This document shows positions 11,501-22,033 of a DNA stretch of 64,000 nucleotides, piece after piece; the stretch's first letter is position 1; the number at the start of each line of letters is the position of its first letter. Under the pieces are notes generated by a model, which saw only the letters and a program-made list of their open reading frames with translations, was not told the origin of the DNA and ran no database searches. A program made the translations under genes and the position numbers. This DNA comes from Prinsepia uniflora (lineage: Eukaryota; Streptophyta; Magnoliopsida; Rosales; Rosaceae): assembly GCA_032719365.1 (NCBI GenBank), contig CM064867.1, positions 66,090,136 to 66,154,135 on the forward strand. Reading direction: 5' to 3'.

Positions 11501-14500
11501 ACATCCATAACATCCGGGTTATTGCCCAAAACATCGGAAAACCATCATTGAAAACCATCATTATCAAGTTCGCATCGAAATCCAAAACACATTTGAAATT
11601 CATTTCAACCAATCAAACCTGCTGGATCTATCCGAATCTTTAAACTCTCGAGTCTTTAAACTCAATCCAGGCCTCAAAATAATCTGAGTCTTTAAACTCC
11701 CAAGACTTTAAACGCAATAGGCCTATGGGGGAAATCACAATATCCGAGTCTTTAAACTCTCGAGTCTTTAAACTCAATCCAGGTCTTTAAACCCAATCCG
11801 AGCCCGCCCCCGTCATAATCATACCAGGGTATTTAAACCCGATAACCAGATCCAGCAAATCCAATCCAAAAATCATTTTAAAACCATTTCCAAATCCATG
11901 CCAAATCCGAATTCGAAATCACCATTTCGAATTCCAAGCCGAATCCGAAATCATCATCCTGAATCCAAATCCAGAATCATATCCATAATCCATTTTCAAA
12001 TCCAAATTCGAAACCATCTTTCTGTAAGCCGGCATCTGGAACAATCATTCCGAACCCAAAGCCGGAAATCCATTTTCAAGTTCCAAAACTGAATCCTTTT
12101 TCCGGAATATGATTCCAAAATCAGAAATCACGTTTATCAAAATCCCTTTTATGAATTGGGCTTCAAGCCCGAAATCACTTTTTTGAAATCCATTAGAAAT
12201 CATTGAATCAAATCATATTTCAATGCCCAAATTCAAATCATCAAAACCATGATCGAATAGTAGCATAAATCGTAAGCTCGTAAAATGTGCAAATACGACA
12301 TTATCTCGAAATACGTACAAACCATAAATCATCAATATCAAACTAAAAATCATAGAATCACGTATAGAAAACATATAAAAACATATATGCATGCATCATA
12401 AGTTTGAAAGCAAAGTCCACTCACAGACCATTTACGCTGCTACCTCGATACGCGCGCACTTAAACCGTTCTCAGCTAATCCGTTTTCACCGGCTTCCCCG
12501 AACCTATCCAAATCCCATAATAAGGTCACTAACTACTTCATTAAGCTTTTACTCAAGACCCGTAATTTTCCTGAATTTTTAACTATTTTTAAACTTGTTC
12601 TAAAACCTTCGGACATCCTGAAACCTATCAAAACGATGTCTGATCGACTCGAAACCAGTCCTAAAATGTCCGTTACATCGAATACTTTAAAATTCATGTT
12701 GGAACCTTCCTCAAATACATTGACACGCGCCTACACTCGCCGCCCAAATCGATTACGCGTGGGCCTCACGCGCCGGCACTGTTCATCTTCAACCTTCTGA
12801 TAAACCAGGTCCAGACCAGTCGATTCAGACCAATCCAACCTGAACCGGTGTTCACGATTTTGTGCCCATTTCCGTTCCGATTTCAACCATTTTAATCCTA
12901 TTATCTTTCTTACACGATTTCCTATTGATCTACTTATTGAAAACATGAAAACCGGGGACCGTAAGTTAACTTCCAGACCGTCGATTAATCCTGCAATCGT
13001 CCCCTCTGGTTCTAGCCACCACAGGCTACCTCCACTCTCGTTGCCAATTCCAATGGACTCCCTGGACCTCCATACCTCATTTCTAAGCATTAAAACGAAT
13101 CAAGAACCACAACTTCCTGAGTTACCATTTTCGAGTTCAAACCATTATTCACGGGAAAGCAGCCTTATCTCCACTATCGTCCTCTGTCGTGGCCTCCACC
13201 AGCACCCACTTGACTTCCTCTCCATCTTCCTTTCACAAATCATAGGCCAATAATGAGGGTTGAAGGTAGGAGGTGGGTGGTTTCCTCATTGTTTTGCTCC
13301 TGCTCTATTCCTTACAGTGTCTTGGCCACAGTCCACGGCAAGCCGCCGTGATCATACCACTACAACCCTCTCACTATCTTCTCTCTTTTTCATTCATCAC
13401 TTAAGGGAAAAGGATGAAGATTAAGGGGTTAATTGGGGTGGGATTTCACGAGCACATACGTACTCTCTGTTTTTCTCTCACAGCCAAACCGTACAATCAT
13501 TCTCCCATTTTTTAAAACACTTAGGTCGGTTTTCCCAAGCTTCCACAGACCTCCAGAGAAGGGACAAGTGTCCCAATCTGATTAGGCAACCATCCCAAGG
13601 CAGCCAAATGTCCAGGTATAACTGGGCACAGCAAAAAGACCAATTTGCCCTTGCCCTTGCAAATTACCATTTTGCCCCTCGCACGTTTAGACCAATAACT
13701 GAACTGTCCGAAGTCCAATGACAGCGTGCCGCCTGTCGTTGTACTCAGGGAATCAGGGGACCTACCTAACAGTCCTTGAAATACGTGAAAATAACTTGTT
13801 GTACAAAAAAGTCAACCATTTGCCCCTTTTTAACCAAATTACCAAAGTACCCTCAAACTTCCAAACATCATAACTTTTTCCTCGTATGTCGGAATCGGAC
13901 GTGCCACCTGTCTATGAACTCGTGATGTCCCAAACTTCGTCACGGTCATTAGTCAAAGTCCATTTGACCGCCCGAACGAAAAGTCAACTGTTCGCCCATT
14001 CTAGGGGCAAAACCGTCATTTCGCACCGTCCGTCCGAAAGCATCCAACTAATCACCGATTAACTTCACTAATCCGTCATTAACCACTAATCTAATCCTAG
14101 TTTCCGGGACGGGTCGTTACATCCCTCACATGGATGGATGTCCAAAACAATCTAACTTAGTACCCAACTTGCCTGTCTGATTACACCGTTTATGTAGGTA
14201 CATTCATTCCGATTGGAATTTACTCAACTCAAGGATAAACCTCGCCTATCCCCTGTATACTGTTTATGGATGTGCATAAACGGCATCCAACACGTGATCA
14301 TCCATCACTACTCATTCTCTATTGGGATTCCTCCCAATCATCACTTATCCAAGTGTATTCCATGTCTCGCACTGAGCCACTCGGGATCCTCTCTATCCCG
14401 CTCAGTACCAAACTACTCACCTGTTCGCCCCCCTAGGGCACATCTACTATCCCGGTCACAATCCAAGCCCTCAATGGCATCACATCACTTAGACACACAC

Positions 14501-15290
14501 AGTGTCATTCAGAATCATTTGATCACTATTGGATTCTATCCAACACGTCTTTAACATCTGCCACTCATCTCAGTCACCCCTACAGAGGTGTTGCGGCACA
14601 CTCACCAACACCCAAAGTTCATCTTCTTCTGTAATTACACTCATTCGTAACTGAGTCGAATCCAAAAATCACTGCTCGTATTGTGCGTCACTCACTCACC
14701 TCCGTATCCTCGTCACGACTGACGAATCTTCATCGTCTCAGTCGTTACAGTAACACGAGCATGTCCACTCGATAAGACTTGACTACGTCCATCGATAGCA
14801 TTGTCTTCCACAACCGCGTGCAGACCAATCCCAGAAACGCTCCGCTATCGAGACTCTGTACTCATGCGGTCAACTCACCATTGGCACTAACCGCTCAATA
14901 CGTAGTATCCACCGATCGGTCCACCTTGGAAACCAGTTCATAAGTACCACACTCCCGGTAACTTGTCCAATCAATCTCAACCTAGGGTTATCACGAATCC
15001 GGCTGCTCACCGCAGCACATTCATCCTGACCGATCCATCGCTCTTGACTCTGAAAAGTCGTCATACTCCGATACTGGTATTTAACCAACCAATGATCGCA
15101 ATCCAAGGATCTCTTCCACTCGTAATTCTACGGCGTCCAATCGTTGGGCCCACAAGAACTTGGCATTACCCCGTGTCCATCACTGTTCAACCATGACATG
15201 CTACACACACGGCTTACCACACCACACAACGTCTACACCGTTGCGTCCTCTGCTAGTCGACATCCTTTCGGGATTTGACACACTGTAATG
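8526..15290 (-). mobile_element. Non-coding internal domain of a large-LTR element, split by a solo LTR
   Basis: 8526-11052 and 14122 to about 15290 read as one GC-moderate, stop-dense domain interrupted by the 11053-14121 solo LTR. At the 3' end on the minus strand sits a purine tract next to the 5827-8525 LTR, preceded by GGACGAAATT as in the full-length element at 40110-40147. No gag, protease, RT or integrase motif is visible in any frame. The 5' end (primer-binding site and 5' LTR) was not found; the right border near 15290 is approximate. Confidence 0.6.
11053..14121 (-). mobile_element. Solo LTR of the large family, minus strand, TSD TCCCT
   Basis: On the minus strand it begins TGTAACGACCCGTCCCGG and ends GGGTCGTGTCA. 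It is flanked by the identical 5-bp duplication TCCCT (11048-11052 and 14122-14126). A perfect TSD around a single LTR indicates recombination between two LTRs that removed the body. It shares its landmarks with 27003-30251, including repeated TCTTTAAACTC units near 11640-11840 and a 3' segment with the same GGCTTAGTCATGAT-like text, so these two form one subfamily. Confidence 0.93.
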
Positions 15291-16741
15291 TGGCAACACA
15301 TGTAAGAATGGACAATTATGTCTAATTGATGGATCGTAATTTGGGGATTATTGGATTTCTGACTACGGATTTATCCATATGATACTTAAGGTTAATGAAT
15401 TAGGAACTTTATGGCATGGATCGGTAAAGCAATTGTGCCACTGCCCGACTTGTGGATTGATTATTATTGATTATAAAGTTTGTTAATAGTTAATGGATTG
15501 CCCCGGGTATGGATATTACGCTGATGGTAGGGTATGATATATGGTAGAGATGTTTCCCTATACATGGTATGATGTAAGCTATATCATGGAAGATTCCATC
15601 ATAGGTTTGATGAGGTATGAGCTATAACAGTTATGACCGAGGTATCAAGGAAAGACTCTGTATGAGTTAGAATATTGAGGTATGACTCAAGAAGTCCGGG
15701 CTATCGTCAACGGTTTGGGAAGAGTCGAGATATCAGGGATGGCTTGGGGAAGAGCTGGGATATTGAATTATGACTTAGGAAGGAGTCAGCAAGTCTCATT
15801 CCAACCAAGTCTTGATCATCGATTTGGATCAATCATTGTAGCATGCATAAACTTTTAGGTAAGTTCAGGGGAAAAAAAAACCTAACCATATTAAAATACT
15901 TGGTAGGTACTTTTGACATGTTAGTGGAATGACTGTGTCAGTTTATGACATATTATGAGGATAGAATCGCTGAGGTGATGGCAATTGGGATAATTAACCA
16001 TGACTATTAAGGGAACTTAGCCAGGATCGAAGCACCAGCGATGTATGACCCGTGTCTTGTGAAGAACGGTGGACAATTTCACATTTCTCGGGGAGGGAAA
16101 GGTGAAGTGCCTTATATGTGTGGGCACGTATCTATCTAGCGCGAGACCTTTTGGGAGCTCACTGGCTTTAAGTTTGGTTGGAAATCCAAAGTTAAGCGAG
16201 TTTAGATTGATGCAATCCCAGGATTGGTGACCTACTGGGAAGTTGCACGTGAGTTCCCAGAAACAAAACTGTGAGGGCTGGGCCCAAAGCGGACAAGATC
16301 GTGCTAGATGGGTCGTGTCGTGACAAGCGAGCAGGTACTTGTTAACTTGGTTAGTGGATGGTGTGGGTGGCTACCCGGTATAGCAAGCTATGGTTGGTTT
16401 GTACGAGTGTGACATGTCCTTTATGGTTCTTGTCTTAAAATGAGAGGTTACCAAAGTTTGATTTGCTGAGGTAGATCTCCAATATAGCTTAGGTACCAGT
16501 AATATGCCCTTCGTCTGACAATTGACTAATGGTCTTCTAAGGATGTTCAATCTGACGTACAGTAAAACCGTAAAGGTCACCAATGTAACAGTATATGTGT
16601 AAGCATTTGCTGAGTGTATATGTGTTCCTTCAATCTGTATAGGTCACCAATGTAAGTATTTTGGATAACAACTTGAAATGTCAGTGATTGTCAGAGGGCA
16701 GCAAGGACTTTCACATATTTTGAGAGGAGTTCAGGAAGTTT
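15291..16741 (+). other. Unassigned transposon-derived DNA, no gene
   Basis: Stop-dense sequence with the same texture as the other non-coding internal domains. It ends in a purine-rich stretch (GAGAGGAGTTCAGGAAG) right before the LTR-like start at 16742, so it may be the internal domain of a plus-strand element. It contains the Cassandra LTR at 16042-16325. No coding motif was found. Confidence 0.4.
16042..16325 (+). mobile_element. Cassandra solo LTR with 5S-rRNA-like promoter region, TSD AGCGA
   Basis: 284 bp starting TGTATGACC and ending GTCGTGACA, flanked by AGCGA on both sides (16037-16041, 16326-16330). The middle holds 5S rRNA-like text: CCAAAGTTAAGCGAG (internal promoter region) and GGTGACCTACTGGGAAGT. 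The surrounding CTTTTGGGAGCTCACTGGC, CCCAGAAACAAAACTGTGAG and GCCCAAAGCGGACAA are typical of Cassandra, a plant TRIM whose LTR carries a 5S-like Pol III promoter. It has no coding capacity by nature. Confidence 0.92.
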
Positions 16742-17285
16742 TGTAACAACCCGAACCTTAAATTTAAGTTAATTTGGGATTTATATAGAAAATGATGATT
16801 TTATCCTCAATTTATAAGGGGTCCAAAAGTCACTTTTTTCCTAGAGACATTTTGGAAATTTTTTTTTATCATTGGGTAGGTCTCGAACTTATGAGTTCGT
16901 AGATAAACAACATGAAGAAAATGGAATAAGGATAAAAAAAGTTATGAGCCTAGAAGCTTCAAGGGTAATTTCGCCATTTGGTGGGTCAGATATTTTGGGT
17001 CCAATATATGCTAGATTTCTCCAGAATTTTTTGGAAGTATGCTTTTTCCCTCCTCATATCTCTTTCTCAGCCGAAGGAACACATATACAATCAATATGGG
17101 GATTTTTTGACGTAGGCCATTTCGAGCCAAACTAAAGACATCAAGGGTTTCTCCTCGGTCTCACGAACTGATCCATACCTTCGTTGGGTTGAGAGGGTTG
17201 CGGTGGATGATGGGGTAAGGCTAGGAACTCTGGCCGAAACTTTCTAGCTTGATTTCAGGGCACCACATGTATGAGCTCTTTATAT
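16742..17285 (+). repeat. Truncated large-family LTR, plus strand, diverged
   Basis: Begins TGTAACAACCCGAACC and follows the order of the family's first ~500 bases: a low-GC version of the TTGCCCC and GTTGACTTTT block, then GGTAGGTCTCGAACTTATGAG, then the GTAGATAAACAACATG block. It stops near a (TA)n run at 17281-17300; the middle and 3' parts of the LTR are absent. Confidence 0.65.
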
Positions 17286-17368
17286 ATATATATATATATC
17301 ATATTTGAATTCCTTGACTTGAGTAGATAGATTTTCATTATTAGAACATCAAATTTGTGTGAAAAATG

Positions 17369-17649
17369 AAGGAGGTACAAAAGCTTGAAGGTCAGGTGGT
17401 TATGGAAGTCCAATGATGGAATATTCCGCCGACGAAGGAATATTCTGTAATTTTAAATATTCAGTGACAAATGAAATATTCTACCACCGTCAGATATTCC
17501 ATTAGCAATGGTAGAATATATTTTTTTAGAAACGGAATGTTCTTTAATAAAATATTCTCTTACCGTCAGAATATTCTGTTAGAGTTGACGAAATATACCT
17601 CTAGAATGACGAAATATTCCCTAACGGAATAATCATGAATTACCTCCTT
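17369..17649. mobile_element. MITE-like element rich in GAATATTC palindromes
   Basis: A 281-bp AT-rich segment bounded by the exact inverted repeat AAGGAGGTA (17369-17377) and TACCTCCTT (17641-17649). It holds about ten close variants of the palindrome GAATATTC, several preceded by ACCGTCAG or ACGAA. No clear TSD is visible, so the mobile-element call rests on the inverted ends only. Confidence 0.4.
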
Positions 17650-18777
17650 AAACTGGCCAATTTGATTTGCTAGACTAATTCGTCTTTCCTCGATGCTACT
17701 CTACATGTAAAACCTCATTAAAATTCCACATCACAATCCATAGATGATACCCAACTAAAGACAAGCATTTTTAAAGGATCCATGAATGGCAATGCAAATG
17801 GGTTTCAGGATGGCCATAAAACCCAGTAACATAAAATTTCTTTAACTCTAATGTCGTCACTAAAACATTGATATGCCAATTCCATGATAATATCAAAGCA
17901 AAGTCAGGTAAACTATTTTTGTACCGAATAACAAACATCCACCTAAGGCAACACACTTGACCATAAAATCTAGGGACATATTCAAACCACGCCGTATACA
18001 CTCCATTTTATTCTCGGTGGCATTTTTGTCTCCATACAAGTAAAAAATAAAAAATAAATAGCTAGATATGGGCAATGTTCAAATCGGCAGCCTAGGCGGC
18101 CGCTTAGGCGCTAGGCGGAAGGGTGTCGCCATGAATAAGGGCTATGTGTTTTCTGTATGCGGTTGCCGAATTACGCAACGCCTATGATGCCTAGGCGGTG
18201 TCTGGGCAGTCCTAGGCTGCCTAGGCAGGTTGGGCGATCCTGGGAGGCCTAGGCGGGCTGGGCAGTTTGGAGATTAAAAAAGAAAATCTTGCAATCCAAC
18301 AAATCAGACTCAAACCCATTCTATATGAAGCAAAATCCGTCCCATACATTCATCAATCACAAATTCTGAAATTTACGATCATAAATTCACAACATTACCC
18401 ATTAAATATTCACAATCACAAAATCACAACATTACCCAATATTCACAACCACAATAACAAATTCACAACATTATCCAATATTCAATTGTGAATCCATATG
18501 CTATCGACTATCCTATGTTCACAATATCATTGATAAATTCTAAAATTCATAATTATAAGTTCAAAACAATCAATCAAATTCAATGTTCAAAATCAAAAGT
18601 CAAAACTCAAACATGAACAACAACACATTCGCGACTTCGTGAGGCCGAGACTCAGACTACCCATTACCCAACCCAAATACCTCAGAGCACTCAGACTCAG
18701 ATACTACCCAAATACCCATTACTTACCATTCGCGAAGTCCCCAACTTGAAGTCTACTTCATGAGTTTCCACGACGTC
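17650..18777. other. No gene; GC-rich motif cluster and AC/AT-rich repeats
   Basis: 18085-18262 is a GC-rich island with many copies of CCTAGGC(GG) in both orientations, unlike its AT-rich surroundings. 18271-18600 is an imperfect tandem stretch of AAATTCACAACATTACCC-like units. 17771-18060 has no recognisable coding motif. Confidence 0.6.
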
Positions 18778-21244
18778 TGTGACGACCCGAAAATTCAAAA
18801 AAGGAAAAATTTGAAAATTTTGAAGGAAATGACGATTTTGCCCCTAGTTATAAGGGTCGAAAGTTGACTTTTTGATCGGAACCTTATTTTGACTTTCCGG
18901 GAGGACCTTTGGATAGGTCTCGGGACGCTGAATCCGTAGATAGACGGCATGCGTCAATCGGAGTTCGGATGGAAAAGTTACGAACCTTGGAACATTAGGG
19001 GCATTTTGGTCATTTGTTAAGAAAAGGGTAAAAAGGTAATTTGGTGGGCAGAATGGCTGATTCAGCCATGTGAGTGACTCAGGCAGGTTTTTGAGTGACA
19101 TCTGTCACTGGGAGATTGCACTTAGTGGCAAATCTTGTCGCCTGAAATTGGGAAAATTCAAACATAAAGGCTACAAACGGTGAGTGAAAGATTGTGTGAA
19201 ATTCCAATCCTTTGTGATCAGTAACGAAAACCAGAGACACGTGGAGATTAGGAGGAAAATTGTGAGTGAAAAATGAGACGGAAACAGAGAGAAATAACAG
19301 AAAGGAAACCATAAACCCGAGAGGAAAACCCAAATTCATGCTTGGAGAAATTGAGATTCAATTTCTAAGTTCTAGCTTAACCCAAGTCGAATTAAGGTCA
19401 GAATCAGTCTTCTGGGACCATATCGAGTCAAACCACGTCAAAAACGAAGGTAATTGACAAAGAAATCATCAAGAACAGACCTAGCGAAATTTCTGAGAAA
19501 CTCGACTTTAGTTCGTGTAATTGAAGTTGAGGAATTCTCAAATTGATGTTGGATTTATGTTGTTGTTAATCTAATGATGCTTTCTGGTTAATTGGAAAGG
19601 ACAATTAGGGTCGAATTGGAGGAATTGGGAAATTGAATTCGACGGGATAGACTTGGAGAATTATGAGTTTTAGTGTGAATCGTGTTAATTACCTTATGCA
19701 GAACTTTAATTAAGATGTATTATAAGTGATCCAATGAAGGAATTGGAAGAAACAAGCTCTACATGACTTCAACATGAGGTGATTTCAACATGACTTTTGT
19801 TCTATGCCATGTAACAAACATTTTGGCGTTGGTTTCGAGTCAATCGGACACCGTTTCGATATTGTTTCGAGTCTCCGAAGGTTTATGTTACGTGTTTAAT
19901 TAATATTTAATTCCCGAAAAATTATGGGGGATGGATATGATGTTAATTAAGTCATTAGTGACCCTGAGTAATGATTTTAAACAGGATTCGAGATTTCTCG
20001 AAATTGTCAGAAATTACGGAAACGCGTGCAGCTCGGGAAGCGAGTGGTTTGGACGGTGTGTGAATGGACGTTTGTTTTATAAACTGATATGCATGCATAG
20101 TTAAATTTTTTACATGATTTATGCCATGATTTGAATTTCAATGATTTGGTATGATGATTTCCGGATTTTTGGGAATATTATATTATTTTATATTATTTTG
20201 GGCACATTTTTCGAGAAACTGTAAAATTACTGTTTTGGGCGAAAGCCCGGAATTTGAGATTGGTTTTCAGTCGAGAAATTGATTTGGTGAATTTATAATG
20301 CTTTTTGAGATGTTTTATGGATTTATATGAAAAGGGCAACTGAGGTTGCGATTGTACGGATTTGCGTGGGATTGATGATTTTGGGCTACGCCCGGGATGT
20401 TAAAAGGATGTTTTGAATAGTATTGTGAGTTAATGATTTTAATGATAAAATAATGGGAATTGAATGATTTTCGGATCTTATTTTACGGATTTACTGCATT
20501 TAATTATTTAATGATTTTACGAATTTACGAGAAGTGAGAAATGAGATTTGGGCATGAGACCCTGTGATAAATGGTTTTGGCATGGTTTTAATGTTGATTT
20601 TGAAATAACGATTTTGATTTTGTATTGATGTTTGATGCCCCCAGCTGTGTAATTCCTGGGTAGACTTCGGATGTGTAATTCCCGAAGTGACTCCAGATGT
20701 GTAATTCCTGGAGGGACTCCGGATGTGTAATTCCCAAAGGGACTGGAAATGTAATTCCCGGTGAGGCTGGATGTGTAATTCCCAGCAGGATGACGACTCT
20801 GGATGTGTAATTCCCAGAGGGTCCTCGGATGTGTAATTCCCGAGTTATATGCTTTATTGTATGATAAAATGATTTAAATGGCATTTGGGCTTAAAAGCCG
20901 GAATTTGATGTTTTCATGTGATTTGGCTGGAAAACCGGTGGTTTTTCATATGTTGATTCTATACATGCATGGTCTGATAAACTGGAGGGAAAATGATGTG
21001 TTTTGATAAATGTGTCTTAAATGATATTATTTTTGTCCACTCACACATTTTCTGTTTTTGATGACCCTCCAGGCCGTGGCACGAGACTCGGGGTAAATCG
21101 AGAGGCGGAGGCATGAGCAGAAATCGATCCAGTCATCCCTTGTCTGACAGGTACTGAGAGGAAATTTTAGGGCTTGGGTTAACTTGTCAGATGGGAGCAG
21201 GACCGGGCACGGTTATCAAAGTCCAATTGGGACAGGTCCTGTCA
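18778..21244 (+). mobile_element. Solo LTR of the large family, plus strand, TSD ACGTC
   Basis: Begins TGTGACGACCCG and ends GGTCCTGTCA, flanked by ACGTC on both sides (18773-18777 and 21245-21249). At 2467 bp it is the shortest full solo copy. It keeps the family landmarks: TTTGCCCCTAG, the GTGTGTGAATGGACG / GTCCACTCACAC pair around the middle segment, TGCATGCAT, and a minisatellite at 20638-20845. Confidence 0.93.
20638..20845. repeat. LTR minisatellite, GATGTGTAATTCCC units
   Basis: About eight tandem, variable copies of a 22-30-bp unit with core GGATGTGTAATTCCC, located between the two conserved GTGAGTGGAC-type motifs of the LTR. Confidence 0.9.
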
Positions 21245-22033
21245 ACGTCGCCTCCAATCGGATCCGAAGTCGAAGTCTTAGACCCTCACACTCGAATGCG
21301 AACTCGAACTCAAACTCAAGGTCGAGATGGTGTTGAATCGATGACTCTCTCTCTCTCTCTCTCTCTCTATTAATGATGAACTTCTTAAGGACTCTATCAT
21401 TCTACTCTCTGACTTATCTTTATCTGTCGCTTGCTCACTCACTCTCTGTCTCTATTCTATGTCTCTCGCTCTTAAGATGAAGAGTGAGAGTTGAGAATGA
21501 AGATGGAAATCAGAGGCGAAGAGGCTCTTGAATTGAATGGACTCACTCTCTGTCTCTATTCTATGTCTCTCGTCCTCATGATGGAGGTTTGAGAGGTGGG
21601 AATGGAGATGGAAAGCAGAGGCGAAGTGCAAAGATTGAACAGATAATATATGGTTTGTTGAACGGCAGAGTAGACGAGTTTTGGGACCAATTTGTCGAAT
21701 GAAGAAAGAACAATGAATAAGTAATAACTGGATGGTTCTCGAATGAATGAAAAGGTTTATTAAATTTATGATATTTATAAGGATGGATGAATAAGGATAA
21801 CTGGATAAGGATGAAATAGATATTGAGAAATTATTAGTTGAATTGAGAAATGGTGGGTAACCGAATTGAGGAGTGAATAAATATAAGAAGTGAGCAGATG
21901 TGTGCTAGTATTGCGTTTGTATTATTAATTGCTAGTGCCTAGTATTAAATATTAATGTATTAAACAAATTCCTCATTGGGTTTGGGCTTCGATTTCCTTG
22001 GGTTTGAGATTCAATCTCTTATTTGGGTTTGTA
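21245..22033. other. No gene; (CT)n run and a ~105-bp tandem duplication
   Basis: (CT)n at about 21342-21369. A segment starting ACTCACTCTCTGTCTCTATT occurs at 21436 and again at 21540, with similar downstream text (GATGGAAATCAGAGGCGAAG-like), so about 105 bp is duplicated in tandem. The rest is AT-rich and non-coding up to the MULE border. Confidence 0.6.

Noticed and set aside
16160..16265. Possible 5S rRNA gene
   Set aside because: Only the 3' half of 5S is similar, and it lies within Cassandra LTR text with TSDs; the same is true at 29930-30080.
10900..16741. Shared text GAGTTCAGGAAGT next to two LTR borders (11035-11047 inverted, 16725-16738)
   Set aside because: Only 13 bases match and the positions relative to the LTRs differ; a chance match cannot be excluded.
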